Source: Saccharothrix algeriensis (GTDB taxonomy: Bacteria; Actinomycetota; Actinomycetes; Mycobacteriales; Pseudonocardiaceae). From it: a stretch of DNA of 64,000 bases. The DNA lies in assembly GCF_016907655.1 (NCBI RefSeq), contig NZ_JAFBCL010000001.1, positions 1,240,001 through 1,304,000 on the forward strand, given 5' to 3'. Positions 32,897 through 42,944 of the stretch are shown here, one piece after another; positions within the stretch are counted from its first letter, which is position 1, and each line of letters opens with the position of its first letter. The notes under the pieces were generated by a model that saw nothing but the letters and a program-made list of their open reading frames with translations, ran no database searches and was not told the DNA's origin. Position numbers and translations under genes: made by a program.

Positions 32897-33586
32897 CTAG
32901 ACGATGACCAGGACCTGGTCCAGCGACTTGCGCACCAGGTTCGGGACCACGCAGTCGTCGGCCGGGTAGCCGATCGGGATGACCGCGAACGCCTTCTCGT
33001 TGCGCGGGCGGCCCAGCACCTCGCCGAGGAACTTCATCGGCGACGGGGTGTGCGTCAGCGCCGCGAGCCCCGCCAGGTGCAGCGCGGTGAGCAGCATCCC
33101 GACCGCGATGCCCACCGACTCGTCGACGTAGTAGTGCTTGCGGCTGCTGCCGTCGGGCTCCAGGTAGAAGCGCTGCTGGAAGACCACGACCAGCTCCGGC
33201 GCGTCGGTGAGGTGCGGCTTGACGTCGTCGGTGCCCAGCGGGCGCAGCGCTTCGAGCCACTCCTCGCCCAGCCGGCCCTCGTAGGAGATGCGCTCCTCGT
33301 GCTCGGCGGCGTCGCGGATCGCCTTGCGCACGTCCGGGTCGACCACCCGCACGAAGGTCCACGGCTGCTGGTGCGCGCCGCTGGGCGCGGTCGAGGCGAC
33401 GGCGATGGCGTCCAGCACGACCTGCGTCGGCACCGGGTCGGTGGAGAACATGCGCACCGTGCGGCGCTGGTCCATGCGCTCGCGCAACTCGGCCGCCGTG
33501 CGCAGGGACTGCTCGGCCGGCATCCGGGCGGGCCGGTAGGGCACCGGGTCGAAGTCCTGACCGTGGGTGGGGGTCCAGTTCGTCAC
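32897..33586 (-). CDS. Nitroreductase family protein, iodotyrosine-deiodinase-like
   Basis: 229 residues, FMN-dependent nitroreductase fold. The FMN-binding N-terminal 'RMDQRRTVRMFSTDPVP' and 'ASTAPSGAHQQPWTFV' are the family's hallmark; 'GIAVGMLLTALHLAGLAALT' and 'RPRNEKAFAVIPIGYP' complete the domain. The 'SGAHQQPW' form groups with the iodotyrosine deiodinase/BluB side rather than NfsB. It probably reduces a small molecule with NAD(P)H. The GTG at 33586 gives 'MTNWTPTHG'; the frame is open further upstream but lacks similarity. It stands alone, divergent from the YibE/F gene. Confidence 0.88.
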   Translation of the reverse strand: MTNWTPTHGQDFDPVPYRPARMPAEQSLRTAAELRERMDQRRTVRMFSTDPVPTQVVLDAIAVASTAPSGAHQQPWTFVRVVDPDVRKAIRDAAEHEERISYEGRLGEEWLEALRPLGTDDVKPHLTDAPELVVVFQQRFYLEPDGSSRKHYYVDESVGIAVGMLLTALHLAGLAALTHTPSPMKFLGEVLGRPRNEKAFAVIPIGYPADDCVVPNLVRKSLDQVLVIV

Positions 33587-33792
33587 AACGAGGCACTGTG
33601 GCACCGAGGTCGCCCGGGAGAAAGCCCTCGGCCCGAAATTCGCACCGAAATGTCCGGTGAGCGGACGAATGGTCTCGACCACCTCGACGCGACCGACCTG
33701 GTCACTCCACTGTGGACACACCGACGAGGCGCGCGCGGCCACGGGCCGGGGAGGCCACGGCCCGCGCGTCGGGTTCCCGGTGATCGGGCAGG

Positions 33793-35208
33793 ATGTGCCC
33801 TGTGCACGCCAAGGACCTGATCACCGGCCACGGCCACGGGCACGGCCACGACACCGGGCCCGCGTCCGCGCCGGTCCGCAAGCTGCTGCTGGTCCTGGTG
33901 CTGCCGCTGGTGCTGGCCACCGTCGTCGGCGCGCTGCTGCTCTACCCGTTCGGCCACGACCAGCCGACCGGCGCGGACGCGGGGCTCACCCAGGTGCCGG
34001 TGCGCGGCGACGTCACGGCCGTCGCGCGCGGCGGCTGCGGGCCGGACGCCGACCAGGCCGGCGCGACCGGGTGCGTCCTGGTCACCGTCCGGATGACCGA
34101 CGGCGCGGCGGCCGGGCGCGAGGTGCGGCTGCCGGTGCCGGAGCAGGACTCCTCGCCGACGTTCACCGTCGGCGACGCGGTCGTCCTGTCCTTCGGCGGC
34201 GGCGACCCGGCGTCGAGCCAGTCCTACCAGCTCGCCGACTTCCAGCGCGGCGTGCCGATGCTGCTGCTCGCGGTGCTGTTCGTGGCGGCCGTGCTGCTGC
34301 TCGGGCGGTGGCGGGGGCTGGCCGCGCTGGGCGCGCTCGCGCTGAGCTTCGCGGTGCTGGTGCTGTTCGTGCTGCCCGCGATCCTGGCGGGAGAGGACCC
34401 GGTGTGGGTGGCCGTGGTCGGCTCCGGGTTGATCATGTTCCTGGTGCTGTACCTGACGCACGGCTTCTCCGCCCGCACGTCCGCGGCGGTGCTGGGGACG
34501 CTGGTCAGCCTCGCGCTGATCGGCGTGCTCGGCCTGGTGTTCTCGGCGCTGGGCAAGCTCACCGGGCTGGACCAGGACACCGCGAACCTGGTGTCCCTGC
34601 TCGGGCACGGCGTCGACACGCGCGGCCTGCTGCTCGCCGGGACCGTCATCGGCGCGCTGGGCGTGCTGGACGACGTGACGGTGACCCAGACCAGCGCGGT
34701 GTGGGAGCTGCGGCGGGCCAACCCGGCGCTGGGGTTCCGCGAGCTGTACGCGGCCGGGTCGCGGATCGGGCGCGACCACCTCGCGTCGGTGGTCAACACG
34801 CTGGTCATGGCGTACGCGGGCACGGCGCTGCCGCTGCTGCTGGCGTTCTCGCTGTCCGGCCGGGACCTGGGCGAGATCCTGACCGCGCAGCAGGTGGCCC
34901 AGGAGGTCGTGCGGACCCTGGTGGGCAGCATCGGCCTGGTGGCGGCCGTGCCGATCACGACGGCGCTGGCCGCGTTCGTCGTGGGGCGCGAGGACGTGCC
35001 CGCGCACCCCGCGGCGGCGGACCCGGAGGACGACCCCGAGGACGACCCCGCCGACGAGCCCGAGGACGCCCTCGACGGCCGCGCCGGCGGGGGCGGCCGG
35101 GAGGAGCCCGAACCCGCGCCCCGGCGGTTCGCGCGGATGACCGGCGACCTGCGGACCGGGTACGACCCGGCCAAGGGCCCGTGGCGCCGCCCCGGCCCGC
35201 CCCGCTGA
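33793..35208 (+). CDS. YibE/F family membrane protein
   Basis: 471 residues. The N-terminus carries a His/Gly run ('GHGHGHGHD') that could bind metal, followed by TM1, an extracytoplasmic domain of about 100 residues ('VRGDVTAVARGGCGPDADQ'), then about seven TM helices. 'GVLDDVTVTQTSAVWELRRA' and 'VNTLVMAYAGTALPLLLAFS' are YibE/F signatures. The cytoplasmic tail is Asp/Glu/Pro-rich and then basic. Function is not established; a transport role is usually assumed. ATG and GTG occur near 33793; the first was used. Confidence 0.88.
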   Translation: MCPVHAKDLITGHGHGHGHDTGPASAPVRKLLLVLVLPLVLATVVGALLLYPFGHDQPTGADAGLTQVPVRGDVTAVARGGCGPDADQAGATGCVLVTVRMTDGAAAGREVRLPVPEQDSSPTFTVGDAVVLSFGGGDPASSQSYQLADFQRGVPMLLLAVLFVAAVLLLGRWRGLAALGALALSFAVLVLFVLPAILAGEDPVWVAVVGSGLIMFLVLYLTHGFSARTSAAVLGTLVSLALIGVLGLVFSALGKLTGLDQDTANLVSLLGHGVDTRGLLLAGTVIGALGVLDDVTVTQTSAVWELRRANPALGFRELYAAGSRIGRDHLASVVNTLVMAYAGTALPLLLAFSLSGRDLGEILTAQQVAQEVVRTLVGSIGLVAAVPITTALAAFVVGREDVPAHPAAADPEDDPEDDPADEPEDALDGRAGGGGREEPEPAPRRFARMTGDLRTGYDPAKGPWRRPGPPR

Positions 35209-35290
35209 CGACGGCGCCGGCCGACGACCGCCCCCGCCCGTGCCCCGGCCACCGGCGGCGCGCCCGCGGCCCACCGGGATAATCCCCGCC

Positions 35291-36154
35291 GTGGGACGCA
35301 CCCGGAAGACCGACCAGACCGTCACGAGGGAGGTCGACTCGGGCATCGCGGAACTGGTCCCCGACCCGGACGTGCCCCGCGCGTGGACGCTGCGCCTCAA
35401 CGGCACCCCCCAGTCGCACGTGGACCTGGACGACCCGCGCCACCTGGAGTTCGAGTACGTCCGCCGGCTCGGGCACCTCGTGGACCTCGTCGCGCCCGAC
35501 GACGACCCGATCCGCGCCCTGCACCTGGGCGGCGGCGGGCTGACCCTGCCGCGGTACGTCGCCGAGACCCGGCCGCGCTCGGCGCAGCAGGTCGTGGAGG
35601 TCGACGCGGCGCTGGTCGACCTGGTGCGGGGGCTGCTGCCGCTGGAGCGCACCTGGCGGGTGAAGATCCGCACCGGCGACGCGCGGGAGGTGCTGGCCAA
35701 GGCCCCGGAGGACACCTTCGACCTGGTCGTCACCGACGTGTTCGCGGGCGCGCGCACCCCGGCGCACCTGACGTCGGTCGAGTTCGTGGAGCTGGCGGCC
35801 CGCGCGCTGCGCGGCGGCGGGGTCTACGCGGCCAACATCGGCGACGGCGGCGCGCTGGCGTTCGCGAAGGCCCAGGCCGCGACCGTGCGGGCGGTGTTCC
35901 GGCACGTGTGCGTCATCGCCGAGCCCGCGGTGTTCCGGGGTCGGCGCTTCGGCAACTTCGTCCTGCTCGGCTCGCACGTCGCCCTGCCCGTCCGGGACCT
36001 GGTCCGCCGCACGGCGGGCGACCCGTTCCCCGGCCGCGTCGAGCACGACGACGCGCTGGTCCGGTTCATCGGCGGCGCGCCCGCCACGACGGACGCCACC
36101 GCCACGCAGTCCCCTCCCCCGCCGAAGGGCACCTGGGGGCTGCCCGCCGACTGA
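35291..36154 (+). CDS. Spermidine-synthase-like methyltransferase-fold protein
   Basis: 287 residues. Motif I is 'ALHLGGGGLTLPRYV', motif II 'QQVVEVDAALVDLVRGLLPL', then 'RTGDAREVL' and 'FDLVVTDVFAGARTP', the pattern of the spermidine synthase/SpeE-like superfamily. The 'TDVFAG' form lacks the full active-site set of true polyamine synthases, and actinobacteria have many such homologues of unknown use. The GTG at 35291 gives 'MGRTRKTDQTV', which matches the conserved beginning; the frame extends upstream without similarity. It converges on the membrane-protein gene at 36173. Confidence 0.8.
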   Translation: MGRTRKTDQTVTREVDSGIAELVPDPDVPRAWTLRLNGTPQSHVDLDDPRHLEFEYVRRLGHLVDLVAPDDDPIRALHLGGGGLTLPRYVAETRPRSAQQVVEVDAALVDLVRGLLPLERTWRVKIRTGDAREVLAKAPEDTFDLVVTDVFAGARTPAHLTSVEFVELAARALRGGGVYAANIGDGGALAFAKAQAATVRAVFRHVCVIAEPAVFRGRRFGNFVLLGSHVALPVRDLVRRTAGDPFPGRVEHDDALVRFIGGAPATTDATATQSPPPPKGTWGLPAD

Positions 36155-36156
36155 CC

Positions 36157-36174
36157 GACCCGGGCGCCCGGGTC
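36157..36174. terminator. Palindromic hairpin between convergent genes
   Basis: GACCCGGGCGCCCGGGTC is a perfect 18-bp palindrome right after the stop of the SpeE-like gene and touching the stop of the convergent gene at 36173. Probably a shared terminator. Confidence 0.6.
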
Positions 36175-36796
36175 AGTCCAGGGTCGACACGAACCGCGAG
36201 ATCGCGTCCGGGTTGAGCTTCTGCGCCAGCCGCCCGCCCGGCGCCAGCGACCCGAGCTGGTACAGCGGCCGGTCCGCCGCCGCCAGCCCGCGCGCCTCCG
36301 CCCGCAGCTGCGCCACCAGCAGCTCGGAGAACACCAGGCCCGGCGCGTCGCCCCGGCCCGCCAGCACGTCGGCCAGCCTGCGCAGCCCCAGCACGCCCTG
36401 CTCGCGCCCGCCCGTGCCGGCGTAGATCGCCAGCGCCAGGTTGATCGCCTTGCCGCCGCCGCGCACGAACAGCCCCACCGTCCGGGCGCCGCGCACGTCG
36501 GTCACCAGCAGGTCGAGCTGGTCGGCGGCGCGCAGGTCGACCGAGCGCGTGCCGAAGGCGCGCACGGACAGGACGTGGCCCTCCAGCCACACCCGCCGCC
36601 GCGCCTCCGCCCACGCCAGCAGCAGCAGCGGCGCGCCGACCGCGACCGCCGCGACCAGGCCCGCCGTCCGGCCCGCGAGCAGCCCCAGCAACCCGCCGAA
36701 CGCGGCGGCCACGATCAGCGCGCCGACCGCGACCGTCCGGGCGCGCTTGCGCACCGCGGCCGGGTCCAGCAGGTCCAGCGGGGTCTGCTCGCTCAC
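36173..36796 (-). CDS. Two-TM membrane protein with PH-like domain, downstream of hisS
   Basis: 207 residues. A short N-terminus, two TM helices ('[20 protein letters not shown]' and '[20 protein letters not shown]'), then a soluble domain beginning '[20 protein letters not shown]' that resembles the PH-like domains of bacterial membrane proteins. The rest ('[14 protein letters not shown]') is helical. Its GTG overlaps the hisS stop (GTGA), so it is translated after hisS. The function is unknown; the coupling is the only contextual clue. Confidence 0.75.
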   Translation of the reverse strand: MSEQTPLDLLDPAAVRKRARTVAVGALIVAAAFGGLLGLLAGRTAGLVAAVAVGAPLLLLAWAEARRRVWLEGHVLSVRAFGTRSVDLRAADQLDLLVTDVRGARTVGLFVRGGGKAINLALAIYAGTGGREQGVLGLRRLADVLAGRGDAPGLVFSELLVAQLRAEARGLAAADRPLYQLGSLAPGGRLAQKLNPDAISRFVSTLD

Positions 36797-38055
36797 CGGC
36801 CCAACGCCTCCCGCACCGAGATCACCGCGTCCACCAGCGGCACCTCGCGCTGGTCGCCGGTGGCCAGCTCCTTGAGCTGCACGACGCCCGCCTCGATGTC
36901 CCGCTCGCCCAGCACCAGCGCGAACCGCGCGCCCGACCGGTCGGCGCCCTTCATCGCGCCCTTGAGGCCCTTGCCGCCGTACGCCAGGTCGAACCGCACC
37001 CCGGCCGCGCGCAGCGACCCCGACAGCGCCACCAGGCGCGCCTTCGCGGCCTCGCCCAGCGGCACGCCGTACACGTCGCACCGGGAGGTGTCGCCCGGCT
37101 GCACGCCCTCGACCTGGCACGCCAGCAGCGAGCGGTCCACGCCCAGGCCGAACCCGACGCCGGACAGCGGCGGGCCGCCCAGCTGCTCCATCAGCCCGTC
37201 GTACCGGCCGCCGCCGCCGATGGCGGACTGCGCGCCCAGGCCGTCGTGCACGAACTCGAAGCAGGTCTTGGTGTAGTAGTCCAGGCCGCGCACCATCCGC
37301 GGGTTCTCCACGTACTTCACGCCCAGGTCGCCCAGGTGGGCCTTGACCTGCTCGTAGTGCGCGCGCGAGGCGTCGGACAGGTGGTCGCGCATCAGCGGCG
37401 CGCCCTCCACCATCGCCCGCACCTCGGGCCGCTTGTCGTCCAGCACGCGCAGCGGGTTGATCCCCGCCCGCCGGCGGGTCTCGGCGTCCAGCGGCAGCCC
37501 CGCCAGGAACGCCTGGAGCAGCTCCCGGTAGGCGGGCCGGTCCGACGAGTCGCCCAGCGAGGTCAGCTCCAGCCGGTAGCCGGTCAGGCCCATCCGCCGG
37601 AACGCCTCGTCGGCGATGGCGATGACCTCGGCGTCCAGCGCCGGGTCGTCCACGCCGATCGCCTCGACGCCGACCTGGTGGAACTGCCGGTAGCGGCCCG
37701 ACTGCGGCTGCTCGGCCCGGAAGAACTGGCCGGCGTAGGCGAGCTTCACCGGCAGCTGGCCCCGGTCGAGGCCGTGCTCGATGACGGCCCGCATCACGCC
37801 CGCGGTGCCCTCGGGGCGCAGCGTGATGGACCGGCCGCCGCGGTCGGTGAAGGTGTACATCTCCTTGGTGACCACGTCGGTGGACTCGCCGACGCCGCGC
37901 GCGAACAGCGCGGTGTCCTCGAAGACGGGCAGCTCGACGTAGCCGTACCCGGCGCGGCGCGCGGAGTCCACCAGGGTCTCGCGGACGGCCAGGAAGGAGG
38001 CGGAGGTGGGCGGGAGGTAATCGGGCACGCCCTTGGGGGCGGAGAACGCGGTCAC
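36793..38055 (-). CDS. hisS: Histidyl-tRNA synthetase
   Basis: 420 residues, the normal bacterial length. The start '[16 protein letters not shown]' is followed by class II motif 1, motif 2 '[14 protein letters not shown]', '[20 protein letters not shown]', the histidine-A and -B signatures '[15 protein letters not shown]' and '[15 protein letters not shown]', motif 3 '[10 protein letters not shown]', and a C-terminal anticodon-binding domain. It charges tRNA-His. The GTG start at 38055 lies a few bases after the MBL-hydrolase stop, so the two form an operon, as in mycobacteria (Rv2581c-Rv2580c). Confidence 0.97.
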   Translation of the reverse strand: MTAFSAPKGVPDYLPPTSASFLAVRETLVDSARRAGYGYVELPVFEDTALFARGVGESTDVVTKEMYTFTDRGGRSITLRPEGTAGVMRAVIEHGLDRGQLPVKLAYAGQFFRAEQPQSGRYRQFHQVGVEAIGVDDPALDAEVIAIADEAFRRMGLTGYRLELTSLGDSSDRPAYRELLQAFLAGLPLDAETRRRAGINPLRVLDDKRPEVRAMVEGAPLMRDHLSDASRAHYEQVKAHLGDLGVKYVENPRMVRGLDYYTKTCFEFVHDGLGAQSAIGGGGRYDGLMEQLGGPPLSGVGFGLGVDRSLLACQVEGVQPGDTSRCDVYGVPLGEAAKARLVALSGSLRAAGVRFDLAYGGKGLKGAMKGADRSGARFALVLGERDIEAGVVQLKELATGDQREVPLVDAVISVREALGR

Positions 38056-38060
38056 GGCTT

Positions 38061-38759
38061 CTACAGTCCTCGGTGCGGTGCGGCGGGCGCTTCGTCGCCC
38101 AGTTCCAGCAGGAACGGGTTGCCGACGCGCTCGCGGCCGATGGTCGTCGTGGGCCCGTGGCCGGGCAGCACCACCGTGTCGTCCTGCAGCGTCAGCACCT
38201 TCGTGCGCAGTGACGCCAGCATGGCGCGGTGGTCGCCGCCCGGCAGGTCGGTGCGTCCGATGGAGCCGGCGAAGAGGGTGTCGCCGGACAGCACGAGCCG
38301 CCCGCCCTCCTCGGTGCCGGCGCGGAACATCACCGACCCGCCGGTATGGCCCGGTGTGTGGTCGACGGTCAGCCGCAGCCCCGCCAGGTCCAGCTCCGCC
38401 GCGTCGGCCAGCTCGCGCACCTCGCGCGGCTCCCGCATCTCCAGGTTGCCGCCGAAGAACGAGCGCGACTCGGCGCTGATGCCCCGCAGCGGGTCGGACA
38501 GCAGGGCGCGGTCCTCCGGGTGGACCCACGCCGGCACGTCGTTGCCGTCGCAGACCGGCGCGACGGAGAAGGCGTGGTCGAAGTGCCCGTGGGTCAGCAG
38601 CACGGCGACCGGTGTCAGGCGGTGCTCGCGCAGCGCCCGCTCGACCGGCTCGGCCGCGTCCTGGCCCGGGTCGACCACCACGCACGGCCCGCCCGCGTCC
38701 GGGGCGAGCAGGTAGCAGTTGGCCTGGAGGGCGCCGGTGGCGAACCCGATCACCAGCAC
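38061..38759 (-). CDS. MBL-fold metallo-hydrolase, glyoxalase II-like
   Basis: 232 residues. It has the beta-lactamase-fold zinc motif '[13 protein letters not shown]' (HxHxDH), '[13 protein letters not shown]', '[20 protein letters not shown]' and '[12 protein letters not shown]', the layout of glyoxalase II/RNase Z-type hydrolases. It probably hydrolyses a thioester; the substrate is not known. The GTG at 38759 has AGAGG about 7 nt upstream and starts right at '[17 protein letters not shown]', as in relatives. It is the first gene of the operon with hisS. Confidence 0.93.
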   Translation of the reverse strand: MLVIGFATGALQANCYLLAPDAGGPCVVVDPGQDAAEPVERALREHRLTPVAVLLTHGHFDHAFSVAPVCDGNDVPAWVHPEDRALLSDPLRGISAESRSFFGGNLEMREPREVRELADAAELDLAGLRLTVDHTPGHTGGSVMFRAGTEEGGRLVLSGDTLFAGSIGRTDLPGGDHRAMLASLRTKVLTLQDDTVVLPGHGPTTTIGRERVGNPFLLELGDEAPAAPHRGL

Positions 38760-38902
38760 GCGGACACCTCTCGTCGGCAACGGAACGGCAACGGATGCCT
38801 GTGGACCGAAGACCAGACTATCCGCCTGACGCCGGCCATATACCAGCCCCCTAGACTGCACACCGATCGTCGCCGGTCGACGCGAGAACAGGGAGGTTGC
38901 AG

Positions 38903-39766
38903 GTGCCGACCAACGTGCAGCGCCGCGAGCAGGCCAAGCGGAAGCTGGAGCGACAGCTCGTCCGCCGGGCGGAGCGCGCGAAGCGGCGCCGGGTCCTGGC
39001 CGTGGTCGTGACGGCGGCCCTCGTGGTCGCGGTCGCGGGTGGGGCGTACTTCCTCGCGACAGCCGACTTCGGCGGCGACGGCGACAACGCCGCCGCCTCG
39101 TCCACCCCGCCCCAGCCCATCCAGATCCCGACCGAGGTCAAGGCGCTGCCCCAGCGCCCGACGCCGCTGGCGGACCCGGTGAGCTGCGAGTACCGCACGT
39201 CGGCGGAGGGCGCGGCGAAGGAGGGCACCAAGGCCCCCGAAGCCACCGGCGTCCCGTCGACCGGGACCGTGGCCGCCACCGTCAAGGCCAACATCGGCGA
39301 GCTGCAGCTGACCCTGGACCGCTCGCTGGCCCCGTGCACCGTCAACAGCTTCGTGAGCCTGGTCAAGCAGGGCTACTACGACGGCACCACCTGCCACCGC
39401 ATCGGCACCGAGGGCCTGCAGATGCTCCAGTGCGGCGACCCGACCGGCACCGGCAGCGGCGGCCCCGGCTACGCGTTCGACAACGAGACCTGGCCGGAGC
39501 TGACCTACGGCCGCGGCTACCTGGCCATGGCCAACGCCGGCCAGGACAAGGAGACCCAGAAGGGCACGAACGGCAGCCAGTTCTTCATCGTCTACGGCGA
39601 CGCCCAGCTGCCCGCCGACTACACCGTCTTCGGCAGCGTGGACGAGGCCGGCCTCAAGCTGATCGACGAGGTGGCCCGCGCCGGCCACGACGGCTCGTTC
39701 GACCCGGCGCCGGGTGGCGGCAAGCCGAACAAGGAAGTGAAGTTCGAGACGGTCACCACGGCCTGA
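38903..39766 (+). CDS. ppiB: Membrane-anchored cyclophilin-type peptidyl-prolyl isomerase
   Basis: 287 residues. The N-terminus is basic ('RREQAKRKLERQLVRRAERA'), then comes one TM helix ('VLAVVVTAALVVAVAGGAYF'), a linker, and a cyclophilin domain with 'FVSLVKQGYYDGTTCHRI', 'QCGDPTGTGSGGPGYAFD', 'GYLAMANAG' and 'NGSQFFIVYGDAQLP'. It is probably tethered to the membrane with the enzyme outside. GTG at 38903 has GGGAGG 7 nt upstream; a TTG six bases earlier is less well spaced. The position between relA and the MBL gene matches ppiB (Rv2582) in mycobacteria. A strong terminator hairpin follows. Confidence 0.93.
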   Translation: MPTNVQRREQAKRKLERQLVRRAERAKRRRVLAVVVTAALVVAVAGGAYFLATADFGGDGDNAAASSTPPQPIQIPTEVKALPQRPTPLADPVSCEYRTSAEGAAKEGTKAPEATGVPSTGTVAATVKANIGELQLTLDRSLAPCTVNSFVSLVKQGYYDGTTCHRIGTEGLQMLQCGDPTGTGSGGPGYAFDNETWPELTYGRGYLAMANAGQDKETQKGTNGSQFFIVYGDAQLPADYTVFGSVDEAGLKLIDEVARAGHDGSFDPAPGGGKPNKEVKFETVTTA

Positions 39767-39780
39767 CCGGCGGCCGACGC

Positions 39781-39820
39781 GAAGGGGCCCCGCACCCGGG
39801 AGAGGGGTGCGGGGCCCTTC
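39781..39820. terminator. Terminator hairpin downstream of ppiB
   Basis: Arms of 17 and 16 bases (39781-39797, 39805-39820; GAAGGGG... paired with ...CCCTTC) form a near-perfect stem with one bulged base and a 7-nt loop, followed by a short T-containing stretch. It lies 15 bases past the ppiB stop. Confidence 0.8.
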
Positions 39821-39978
39821 GTCTTCCCCGCCGGGGTGTGCAGCCCCGGTGCAAAAATCGTGGCAGCCCTACCTGACGTTTCGCTGACGCCACACCGCCG
39901 GAAGAACCACCCGATCAGGGCACTCGACCAGCCCACCGGGTCAGGTGTGCCCCCGCCCGACCGGCCGCTCCCGCGGGG

Positions 39979-42279
39979 TCACGAAGCGGAGGTCACCCGG
40001 TAGACGTCGTAGACGCCCTCGACGCTGCGGACGGCCTTCAGGACGTGCCCGAGGTGCTTGGGGTCGCCCATCTCGAACGAGAACCGGCTCACCGCCACCC
40101 GGTCCCGCGAGGTCGTCACCGAGGCCGAGAGGATGTTCACCTTCTCGTCGGCCAGCACCTTGGTGACGTCCGACAGCAGCCGGTGCCGGTCCAGCGCCTC
40201 CACCTGGATCGCCACCAGGAACACCGACGAGGCCGACGGCGCCCACTCCACGTCCAGCAGCCGCTCGGGGGTCTTGAGCAGCTCGTCGGCGTTGGTGCAG
40301 TCCGTGCGGTGCACCGACACCCCGCCGCCGCGCGTGACGAACCCGAGGATGTCGTCCCCCGGCACGGGCGTGCAGCAGCGGGCCAGCTTGGCCCACACGT
40401 CCGCCGCGTCCTTGACGATGACGCCGGCGTCCCCGGTGACCCGCCGCCGGGCCACGGTGGACGGCGTGGAGCGCTCCGCCAGCTCCTCCTCGGCGTGGTC
40501 GACGCCGCCGAGCTGCGCGACCAGCCGCTGCACCACGTGCCGGGCGGAGGTGTGCCCCTCCCCCACCGCCGCGTACAGCGCCGACACGTCCGGGTAGTGC
40601 AGCTCCTTCGACAGCGCGCCCATCGAGTCGGCGGACACCAGGCGCTGCAGCGGGAGGCCGACCCGCCGCACCTCCTTGGCGATGGCGTCCTTGCCCACCT
40701 CGATGGCCTCTTCCTTGCGCTCCTTCGCGAACCACTGCTTGATCTTCGCCTTGGCCCGCGGCGAGGACACGAACGACAGCCAGTCCCGCGACGGCCCCGC
40801 GCCCTCCGCCTTGGAGGTGAAGATCTCGATGACCTCGCCGTTCTCCAGCTTGCGCTCCAGCGCCACCAGCCGGCCGTTGACCCGCGCGCCGATGCAGCGG
40901 TGGCCGACCTCGGTGTGCACGGCGTAGGCGAAGTCGACCGGGGTCGAGCCGGTCGGCAGGGTCACCACGTCGCCCTTGGGCGTGAAGACGAAGATCTCCC
41001 GCGCGGCCAGGTCGAAGCGCAGGGACTCCAGGAACTCGCCGGGGTCGGCGGCCTCCCGCTGCCAGTCCAGCAGCTGGCGCATCCACGCCATCTCGTCGAC
41101 CTCGACGCCCTTGCCGCTGTGCGTGCCCCGGGTCTCCTTGTACCGCCAGTGCGCCGCGATGCCGTACTCGGCGGTGCGGTGCATGTCGTAGGTCCGGATC
41201 TGCACCTCCAGCGGCTTGCCGTCCGGGCCGATCACGGTGGTGTGCAGCGACTGGTAGACGCCGAACCGGGGCTGGGCGATGTAGTCCTTGAAGCGGCCGG
41301 GCATCGGCTGCCACAGCGCGTGCACCACGCCCATCGCCGCGTAGCAGTCGCGCACCTCGTCGACCTGGATGCGCACGCCCACCAGGTCGTGGATGTCGTC
41401 GAAGTCGCGGCCCCGCACGATCATCTTCTGGTGGATCGAGTAGTAGTGCTTGGGGCGGCCCTCGACCTTCGCGGTGATCCGCGCGCCCTCCAGCTGGCCG
41501 GACAGCTCGTTGATCACGCCGCTGAGGTAGGTGTCGCGCGACGGCGCGCGGTTGGCCACCAGGCGCACGATCTCGTCGTACTTCTTGGGCTGGAGGATGG
41601 CGAAGGCCAGGTCCTCCAGCTCCCACTTCACCGTGGCCATGCCCAGGCGGTGCGCCAGCGGGGCCAGCACCTCCAGGGTCTCCCGCGCCTTGCGGGCCTG
41701 CTTCTCCGGCGGCAGGAACCGCATCGTGCGCATGTTGTGCAGGCGGTCGGCCAGCTTGATGACCAGGACCCGGGGGTCCTTCGCCATCGCGATCACCATC
41801 TTGCGGATGGTCTCCGCCTCGGCCGCCGCGCCCAGCTTGACCTTGTCCAGCTTGGTGACCCCGTCGACCAGCAGGGCCACCTCGTTGCCGAAGTCCACCC
41901 GGAGCTGGTCCAGCGAGTAGTCGGTGTCCTCGACCGTGTCGTGCAGCAGGGCCGCGACCAGGGTCGTGGTGTCCATGCCCAGCTCGGCCAGGATCGTCGC
42001 CACCGCGAGCGGGTGAGTGATGTACGGGTCGCCGGACTTGCGGCGCTGCGGGCGGTGCTTCTCCTCGGCGACGTCGTAGGCGTTCTGGAGCAGGGCCAGG
42101 TCGGCCTTGGGGTGCAGGTCCCGGTGCACCGCGGCCAGCGGTTCGAGGACCTGCTTGACCGGGGCCGCCCGCTGCGCGGTGATCCGGCGGGCGAGACGTG
42201 CGCGCACGCGCCTGGTGGCCGACGGGGGCCGTGCGGGCACGGGCGGCGTCGTCGCGGCGGGTTCGGTTTCCTGGCTCAA
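39979..42279 (-). CDS. relA: Bifunctional (p)ppGpp synthetase/hydrolase, Rel family
   Basis: 766 residues, full length. The N-terminal HD hydrolase has '[19 protein letters not shown]' and '[13 protein letters not shown]'. The synthetase domain has '[20 protein letters not shown]', '[12 protein letters not shown]' and '[16 protein letters not shown]'. TGS ('[16 protein letters not shown]') and ACT domains follow. Both catalytic centres look intact, so it should make and degrade the stringent-response alarmone in the cytoplasm. An Ala/Pro/Thr-rich 40-residue N-terminal extension precedes the HD domain. The start is ATG at 42279. It follows apt on the same strand, 146 bp away, the mycobacterial order. 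Confidence 0.97.
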   Translation of the reverse strand: MSQETEPAATTPPVPARPPSATRRVRARLARRITAQRAAPVKQVLEPLAAVHRDLHPKADLALLQNAYDVAEEKHRPQRRKSGDPYITHPLAVATILAELGMDTTTLVAALLHDTVEDTDYSLDQLRVDFGNEVALLVDGVTKLDKVKLGAAAEAETIRKMVIAMAKDPRVLVIKLADRLHNMRTMRFLPPEKQARKARETLEVLAPLAHRLGMATVKWELEDLAFAILQPKKYDEIVRLVANRAPSRDTYLSGVINELSGQLEGARITAKVEGRPKHYYSIHQKMIVRGRDFDDIHDLVGVRIQVDEVRDCYAAMGVVHALWQPMPGRFKDYIAQPRFGVYQSLHTTVIGPDGKPLEVQIRTYDMHRTAEYGIAAHWRYKETRGTHSGKGVEVDEMAWMRQLLDWQREAADPGEFLESLRFDLAAREIFVFTPKGDVVTLPTGSTPVDFAYAVHTEVGHRCIGARVNGRLVALERKLENGEVIEIFTSKAEGAGPSRDWLSFVSSPRAKAKIKQWFAKERKEEAIEVGKDAIAKEVRRVGLPLQRLVSADSMGALSKELHYPDVSALYAAVGEGHTSARHVVQRLVAQLGGVDHAEEELAERSTPSTVARRRVTGDAGVIVKDAADVWAKLARCCTPVPGDDILGFVTRGGGVSVHRTDCTNADELLKTPERLLDVEWAPSASSVFLVAIQVEALDRHRLLSDVTKVLADEKVNILSASVTTSRDRVAVSRFSFEMGDPKHLGHVLKAVRSVEGVYDVYRVTSAS

Positions 42280-42425
42280 CCACGCTCCTCGGGGCTAGGA
42301 ACCGAGGATAACTCCGCGGAGGGGGTTGGCCGGGTACCCGACCGATGAGCGGTGAACTTCACACGACGAGCTGCACCCGGCGCTTCGGTCGGGGCTATCG
42401 GCGCCCGGCCCCGCGCGGCGGGGGG

Positions 42426-42944
42426 TCAGACCGCGACCAGGGAGTCCACCGAGCGGCCGGCCAGGCGGTCCCGGCCGCCCAGGGCCGGGATCTCCAGCAG
42501 CACCGACACGCCGGTCACCACGCCGCCCGCCCGCTCCACCAGGGTGCAGGCGGCCTCCGCCGTGCCGCCGGTGGCCAGCACGTCGTCCACCACCACGACC
42601 GGCTGACCGGGCGCGATGGAGCCGGCCGGCAGCTCCAGGGCGGCGGCGCCGTACTCCAGGTCGTAGGAGACCCGGTGGGCCACCGCCGGCAGCTTGCCCG
42701 GCTTGCGCAGCGGGACCACGCCGTAGTGCCAGCCGTAGCCCAGGGCCGCGCCGAGGAGGAAGCCGCGGGACTCGATCGCGGCCACCACCTGCGTGTCCGG
42801 GTGGATCCGGTCCTGGAGCGCGTCCACCACGGCGCGCAGCGCGTCGGGGTCGGCCAGGACCGGCGTGAGGTCCCGGAAGACGACCCCCGGTCGGGGGAAG
42901 TCCGGGACCTCACGCAGCAGCCCGAGGGCTCGGTCCAGCTTCAA
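42426..42944 (-). CDS. apt: Adenine phosphoribosyltransferase
   Basis: 172 residues. It has 'DFPRPGVVFRDLTPVL', 'AAIESRGFLLGAALG', 'PLRKPGKLP' and the PRPP-binding 'VVVVDDVLATGGTAEAACTL', the full type I PRTase set for Apt. It salvages adenine to AMP. The start is probably TTG at 42944, overlapping the secF stop (TTGA), which puts the first residues 'MKLDRALGLLREV' in register with relatives; no ATG or GTG lies nearby in frame. It belongs to the secD-secF-apt operon. Confidence 0.95.
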   Translation of the reverse strand: MKLDRALGLLREVPDFPRPGVVFRDLTPVLADPDALRAVVDALQDRIHPDTQVVAAIESRGFLLGAALGYGWHYGVVPLRKPGKLPAVAHRVSYDLEYGAAALELPAGSIAPGQPVVVVDDVLATGGTAEAACTLVERAGGVVTGVSVLLEIPALGGRDRLAGRSVDSLVAV